DNA of 64,000 bases, from positions 2,294,001-2,358,000 of the forward strand of contig NZ_CP009517.1 in the NCBI RefSeq assembly GCF_000970305.1, written 5' to 3'. This document shows, piece by piece, positions 60,087-64,000 of the stretch (position 1 is the stretch's first letter; the number at the start of each line of letters is the position of its first letter). The notes below the pieces were generated by a model. The model was given only the letters and a program-made list of their open reading frames with translations. It was not told the DNA's origin and made no database searches. A program made the position numbers and the translations under genes. The DNA comes from Methanosarcina barkeri 3. GTDB taxonomy: Archaea; Halobacteriota; Methanosarcinia; Methanosarcinales; Methanosarcinaceae.

Positions 60087-61190
60087 TTGTTTTCACCGCC
60101 TCCGGTACTGAAAGGGTACATGTATGGAGCACAGGAAGCCCGTCAGGCACGAAACTCAAACAGGCTTTTAGCCATACGCCTTGAAACAAATAAGTCCTGC
60201 AATCTTCGCTGTCGCTATTGCTATGCACAGAGTGGTGAGGATTCGGCAAAAATAGCCGATTTTAATAATCTCAAGCGTGTTATTCAGGAGGCAAAAAAAC
60301 TTGGGGCCAGGTCTGTGGTCGTAATAGGGGGAGGAGAGCCGACCCTTTACCCAAGTTTCAGGGATTTAATAGCCTATATTGATTCCCTGGGAATAATCCC
60401 GGTAATTTTTTCGAATACAGTTTTGATGACAGAAGAGCTTGCAGGATTCCTGTACAAACACAATGCCTCAGTAATGGGAAAGTTAGATTCCCTTAATTCC
60501 GAGGTTCAGGACTACCTCGCAGGAAGAGCAGGAGCCTCCGAAGATATCAAAAAAGGGCTTCAAAACCTTCTCAAAACAGGCTTTTCAAAACCTGCAGGAC
60601 CTGGAGAACTTCGTATGGGAGTTTCTTTCGTCAGTAACAAAATGAATCTGGAAGAAATAGAGGAGATCTGGCATTTCTGCAGGCAAAACAATATTTTCCC
60701 CAATATGGAAATTCTAACACCGACAGGCAGAGCGAATGATGAACTTGAGGATAAGCTGCTCACGGCTGAAGAAATAAAGGAGTATAAATTAAAACTGCTG
60801 GAAATCGACCGGAAATATTACGGTTATGACTGGCTACCTTACACACCGATAACAGCAAGTGGCTGTCTTCAGCACTTTTACAGCCTGTATATCAATATAG
60901 AAGGAAATGTCCGGCCCTGTGCGCCTACAAAGCTGGACGAGCATCCTGCGTTTAAAGTTGGAGGGGAATATCCCTATAATATAAATAAGATGAGCCTTCG
61001 GGAAATTTATGATTCCAGTCTTTTCACCTATGTCCGAAACATCGATAAAATGCTCGAGGGAAGGTGCAAAAACTGCGAACATGCAGAAGAGTGCATAGGC
61101 TGCAGGGGATATGCTTACAGCGTAGGAGTAAAACGTGGCATCGACCCTCTTGAAGCCCTTAGAATGGAGTGCCAGCAGTGTTTCAAATAA
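60087..61190 (+). CDS. Radical SAM enzyme with SPASM-like C-terminal cluster
   Basis: A radical SAM enzyme of about 367 residues. The SAM-cleaving cluster is in SCNLRCRYCYAQSG (C-x3-C-x2-C), followed by VVVIGGGEPTLYP. The C-terminus carries extra cysteines in GCLQHFYSLYINIEGNVRPC and KNCEHAEECIGCRG, a SPASM/Twitch arrangement for further Fe-S clusters; such enzymes often modify peptides. The frame opens at ATG 60048, but the TATA box makes a TTG at 60087 (with GGAG nine bases before) or ATG 60120 more likely. An EgtD-like methyltransferase and an arginine-deiminase-like gene follow. Confidence 0.9.
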   Translation: MFSPPPVLKGYMYGAQEARQARNSNRLLAIRLETNKSCNLRCRYCYAQSGEDSAKIADFNNLKRVIQEAKKLGARSVVVIGGGEPTLYPSFRDLIAYIDSLGIIPVIFSNTVLMTEELAGFLYKHNASVMGKLDSLNSEVQDYLAGRAGASEDIKKGLQNLLKTGFSKPAGPGELRMGVSFVSNKMNLEEIEEIWHFCRQNNIFPNMEILTPTGRANDELEDKLLTAEEIKEYKLKLLEIDRKYYGYDWLPYTPITASGCLQHFYSLYINIEGNVRPCAPTKLDEHPAFKVGGEYPYNINKMSLREIYDSSLFTYVRNIDKMLEGRCKNCEHAEECIGCRGYAYSVGVKRGIDPLEALRMECQQCFK

Positions 61191-61304
61191 ATGGATTGTA
61201 AAACGACGGTAAAAGAAAGGTGAAAGAAGAACTCAGGCAATAACATATGTTAAAAGAAATAATAAGAGATGTGCTGTTGAATAATTTATGGAGAAGGTGA
61301 GAAA

Positions 61305-62330
61305 TTGAACAGTACAGGAAGAGTGGAATTTGGACGGATTTCGGAAAATAAGGAAAAGACAGTAATTACAAGTAAGGAGGAAATAGAAGAAAGACTCTGC
61401 CAATGCCTGAAAAACTACGAACTGCCTGATTATCTTCTATATACCGGTACCGGAGGAGCAAAAAACTGGCTGAAACTTGATGAGACTGAGGCGTTTCCCG
61501 TAGCCAGGCAGCTTAAAGTCCTTCTGGAAAAAAATCTGGATTCCATCGTGAGATTTATTCCAACAGGCATGAGTCTCGTAAGTGTGGGAGTTGGAAATGG
61601 AGAGAAAGAAAGAATTTTTCTCGAAGCATTAGTAAAGAAAAATCTAGCTGAAAATGCGTCCTCAGGAAAAGTGTCGATACGCTATTACCCTATCGATATA
61701 AACAGTGAGTTTGTAGATATCGCCCTTGAAAAGGTCGATAACCTGCCTGTAGAAAAGAAAGGAATAGTTGGTTTCATAGAGGATATGGCAGCTCTTAAAA
61801 TAAATTGGCGTCGCCCGATTCTTTTCTGTATTCTGGGAAATACCTTTTGCAATTACGAACCAGAGTTCATTCTTCAGCTAGTCCATGAAAATCTCGAGCA
61901 GGGAGATCTTTTTTTCTTCGATGCCAGCCTGCTGCCTACTGAAGGTCCGGAGGCACAATCTGTAAAGAGATCCGTAATGGGTACCTATACTTCAAGAGAG
62001 AATATCCTCTTCAATATGTATCCCCTGCTTCAGTACGGAATGGACCCTGAGGATTTCGATTTTGAACTCTTGCTTGCTCATGTAGACTCAAGGGTAGGGG
62101 GAGTATACAGAACCAGGAAGAATCTGTATATCCTGAAGGATACTGAACTCGCAATTGGAGAAGAAACCATAGGCTTCAGGGAAGGAGATGTCATCCGTAT
62201 GGGTTTCACTTATAAGTATACATATGACCAGGTTATAGATTTTCTGGACATTTGCGGATTTGAGGTCCTCAAGGGTTTCCTGAGTGAAGACCGGGCAAGT
62301 GCCATAATCCTTGCAAAAAAACGTGTTTGA
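61305..62330 (+). CDS. EgtD-like SAM-dependent methyltransferase
   Basis: A 341-residue protein related to histidine N-methyltransferase EgtD (methyltransferase family 33). The SAM site reads LVSVGVGNGEKERIFLEAL (about 90-108), followed by RYYPIDINSEFVDIALEKV and later LFCILGNTFCNYEPEFI, the order found in EgtD. Substrate residues of true EgtD cannot be confirmed here, and no ergothioneine gene (EgtB, EgtE) is near. The start is TTG at 61305 with AAGGTGAG upstream. Neighbours suggest a shared pathway. Confidence 0.85.
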   Translation: MNSTGRVEFGRISENKEKTVITSKEEIEERLCQCLKNYELPDYLLYTGTGGAKNWLKLDETEAFPVARQLKVLLEKNLDSIVRFIPTGMSLVSVGVGNGEKERIFLEALVKKNLAENASSGKVSIRYYPIDINSEFVDIALEKVDNLPVEKKGIVGFIEDMAALKINWRRPILFCILGNTFCNYEPEFILQLVHENLEQGDLFFFDASLLPTEGPEAQSVKRSVMGTYTSRENILFNMYPLLQYGMDPEDFDFELLLAHVDSRVGGVYRTRKNLYILKDTELAIGEETIGFREGDVIRMGFTYKYTYDQVIDFLDICGFEVLKGFLSEDRASAIILAKKRV

Positions 62331-62362
62331 GAACGACATAGATTAAGTGGGAGATTCAGGGT

Positions 62363-63334
62363 ATGGGTTGCGAGATTGATGAACTGAAAAGGGCCGAAAA
62401 AGCAGGGTCAGGTATCATTTACGGATGCGAGGAACTAGGGCGGCTGAAAAGTGTAATGATGCATACGCCTGGAGAAGAACTTTCTCTACTCAATGAATCG
62501 AACTACAAATACTGGCTATACGACAAGGTCCCTGAAATTTCCGGGTATGTCAAAGAGCATAGAGGTTACCAAGAATTGCTGGAGTCAAGCGATGTCAGGA
62601 TTTATGAACTTGAGGATTATGTGGACGAGAACATAGACTTAATTACGAAGATGCCAAATCTAACTTTTTTACATGATACCGCAGCTATTTCCAGAAAAGG
62701 TGCTATTCTCTCAAGAATGCGTCCGCCTGCCAGGGAGAAAGAAGAACTTGTTGTAAAGGAAGCCCTGAATAATCTGGGAATTCCCATTTTAAGCGAATTC
62801 AATGGAGGACAGGGGTTTTTTGAAGGCTGTCTCTTGCTTTCAAAAGAAACAGTCTTTGTAGCGGATACGGAAAGGCACACTTACCCATTTATCAAGGAAT
62901 TTATTTCAAATGTTTTGAAAGACTTCAGTGAAGTTATTTATGTCCGGGTTCCGAAAGCCAGGCGATATATGCATCCTGATACTGTCTTCAATAGAATAAG
63001 GGAAGATCTTTCCCTTGCTTATTTACCTGCATTTAAGGAAACCTGCCTGTTTACTGAAAATTCCATCGAAAAAATCGATTTTAAAGCTTTCATGCACGAG
63101 AAAGGAATGGAAATTATTTCTGTTTCGGATTCAGAACAAAGACGCCTGGCCTGTTCTTTTGTTCCTCTCGAAAGCGGAACTATTTTTCACTACGATACCG
63201 CACTTGATCACAAAACCAGGAAAGACCTTGAAAATGAAGGTATAGAGATTATTTCTTTTCACCCCGATGCCCTGCTTGCAGGAGGCGGAAGCCTGCGCTG
63301 CCATACTCTGAGGCTTTGCAGAAGGAAAAATTAA
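62363..63334 (+). CDS. Arginine deiminase/amidinotransferase-like hydrolase
   Basis: A 323-residue protein of the guanidine-modifying (amidinotransferase) superfamily. The likely catalytic set is complete: FLHDTAAI (D105), FFEGCLLL (E154), RYMHPDTVFN (H204) and GGGSLRCHT (C313). Family members hydrolyse arginine, dimethylarginine or agmatine, or move amidino groups. The MMHTPGEEL start is typical. It follows the EgtD-like gene by 32 bases with GGGAG upstream, so both are probably co-transcribed. Substrate unknown. Confidence 0.9.
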   Translation: MGCEIDELKRAEKAGSGIIYGCEELGRLKSVMMHTPGEELSLLNESNYKYWLYDKVPEISGYVKEHRGYQELLESSDVRIYELEDYVDENIDLITKMPNLTFLHDTAAISRKGAILSRMRPPAREKEELVVKEALNNLGIPILSEFNGGQGFFEGCLLLSKETVFVADTERHTYPFIKEFISNVLKDFSEVIYVRVPKARRYMHPDTVFNRIREDLSLAYLPAFKETCLFTENSIEKIDFKAFMHEKGMEIISVSDSEQRRLACSFVPLESGTIFHYDTALDHKTRKDLENEGIEIISFHPDALLAGGGSLRCHTLRLCRRKN

Positions 63335-63390
63335 AATTAACGGAAAATTTGAAAAGAACTGGAAAGAGGGGCAGAAAAAGTCAGATCGGG

Positions 63391-64000
63391 TCAGAATAAA
63401 AAATCAATAATTATCGAGCCCGAGTAGAGTACCAGTGAAACATGATAAAGGAAAAGTGCGAGCAGGCCAGCCTTCTGACTTTTTTTTCTGAGGAGCTTAT
63501 AATTTGCAAATCCCAGAACCAGAAACCCTGATATAAAGCCGTAAAATGCAATATCACCCAGCTGTCTTAAAAAAAGAAGCGCTGTGAAATAATGCACAAG
63601 CGTAAAACCCGAAATCCAGAGTAAAGTTCCTTCAGTGCCATAAAGTACGGGAATTGATTTTATTTCTCTGGCTTTGTCGTTTTCCATGTCAATAAAATCG
63701 TTGACTGCAAGGTGTGCAAGTGTCCAGGGATAAAAAAAGAGCAGGTAGAGCAGTACAGACATATCAGGCTGCCCATAGCAGAGATAGCCTGCGATTGGAA
63801 AAAGAGTAAAATCCATCCTGCCTGCAAGCTGAGCAAACGGGAAATTCTGGCTCTTTCTTTTTATCTGATAAAAATACTCGAAAATACATGACAAAAGCAT
63901 TGCAAAGAATACATAAAAAGAGTTTGGATAAGGCAAGGTAATCATTACCAGTCCAGTAAGCCCGGAAAGCAGCAGAAAAATTATCAGAGCAAAATTAGGG
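63391..64000 (-). CDS. UbiA family prenyltransferase, N-terminus beyond the window
   Basis: The frame is open from the window edge at 64000 to a stop at 63391, so the N-terminus is missing. The remaining 203 residues have about six membrane helices. The Asp-rich motif NDFIDMENDKAREIKSIPVL is the NDxxDxxxD prenyl-diphosphate site of UbiA enzymes. Relatives attach prenyl chains to quinones, heme, or glycerol phosphates in archaeal lipids. It converges on the arginine-deiminase-like gene with a 56-base gap. Whether it belongs to that pathway is open. Confidence 0.85.
   Translation of the reverse strand, partial: PNFALIIFLLLSGLTGLVMITLPYPNSFYVFFAMLLSCIFEYFYQIKRKSQNFPFAQLAGRMDFTLFPIAGYLCYGQPDMSVLLYLLFFYPWTLAHLAVNDFIDMENDKAREIKSIPVLYGTEGTLLWISGFTLVHYFTALLFLRQLGDIAFYGFISGFLVLGFANYKLLRKKSQKAGLLALFLYHVSLVLYSGSIIIDFLF

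Noticed and set aside
59912-60184. 90-codon ORF overlapping the radical SAM gene start
   Set aside because: It begins inside a tandem repeat, spans a TATA box and overlaps the true frame.

Overview
The window looks like chromosomal DNA of a Methanosarcina-type methanogenic archaeon. The evidence is an archaeal-type rRNA operon with bulge-helix-bulge style processing stems, an eIF1A-Rio1-KH protein operon, a family B DNA polymerase with PCNA-binding tails, DUF1608-type S-layer repeats, AT-rich spacers, TATA-box promoters and DUF1724-type regulators. No species name can be fixed from the sequence alone.

Layout, left to right. The left edge cuts a leftward gene, perhaps an AMA-type AAA ATPase, followed by AT-rich spacers around one small ORF. 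A leftward rRNA operon (16S-23S-5S, positions 6692 to 1893) has long processing stems and no tRNA in its spacer. A rightward eIF1A-rio1-KH operon follows. Then come leftward pyrC, a complete pstSCAB-phoU phosphate operon and DNA polymerase B.

From 18.6 to 36.8 kb lies a large divergent locus. Leftward are an S-layer-domain protein and a fused ChlI/ChlD-type chelatase subunit. Rightward are a small anchored protein, two beta-propeller lipoproteins, a CobN-type chelatase, a membrane protein that looks like an ECF S component with an extracellular domain, a fused double EcfA ATPase, EcfT, and an ABC-2 exporter pair. I read this as a surface-to-cytoplasm system for a metal or metallo-tetrapyrrole.

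From 37 to 46.5 kb are an AbrB-PhoU regulator, small membrane proteins (DUF5518, SemiSWEET), a HIT hydrolase, and a sulfur/Fe-S group: TusA-like, DsrE-like, an IscS homologue that lacks PLP-binding residues, and an IscU-DUF59 fusion. A large KatE catalase and a broken DUF1724 regulator follow. From 47.6 to 57.8 kb are envelope genes (flippase-like protein, glycosyltransferase, two deacetylase-like proteins, methyltransferase, GNAT, beta-helix protein), an ArsR regulator and a frameshifted AhpD-like pseudogene.

The right end (57.8 to 64 kb) holds an SPL-type radical SAM protein, a secreted protein, and a three-gene run of SPASM-type radical SAM enzyme, EgtD-like methyltransferase and arginine-deiminase-like hydrolase, facing a UbiA prenyltransferase cut by the edge. 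This looks like an uncharacterised biosynthetic pathway. Many spacers carry their own short tandem repeat, and three conserved genes lack a convincing canonical start codon. No CRISPR array, tRNA or intact insertion sequence was found.
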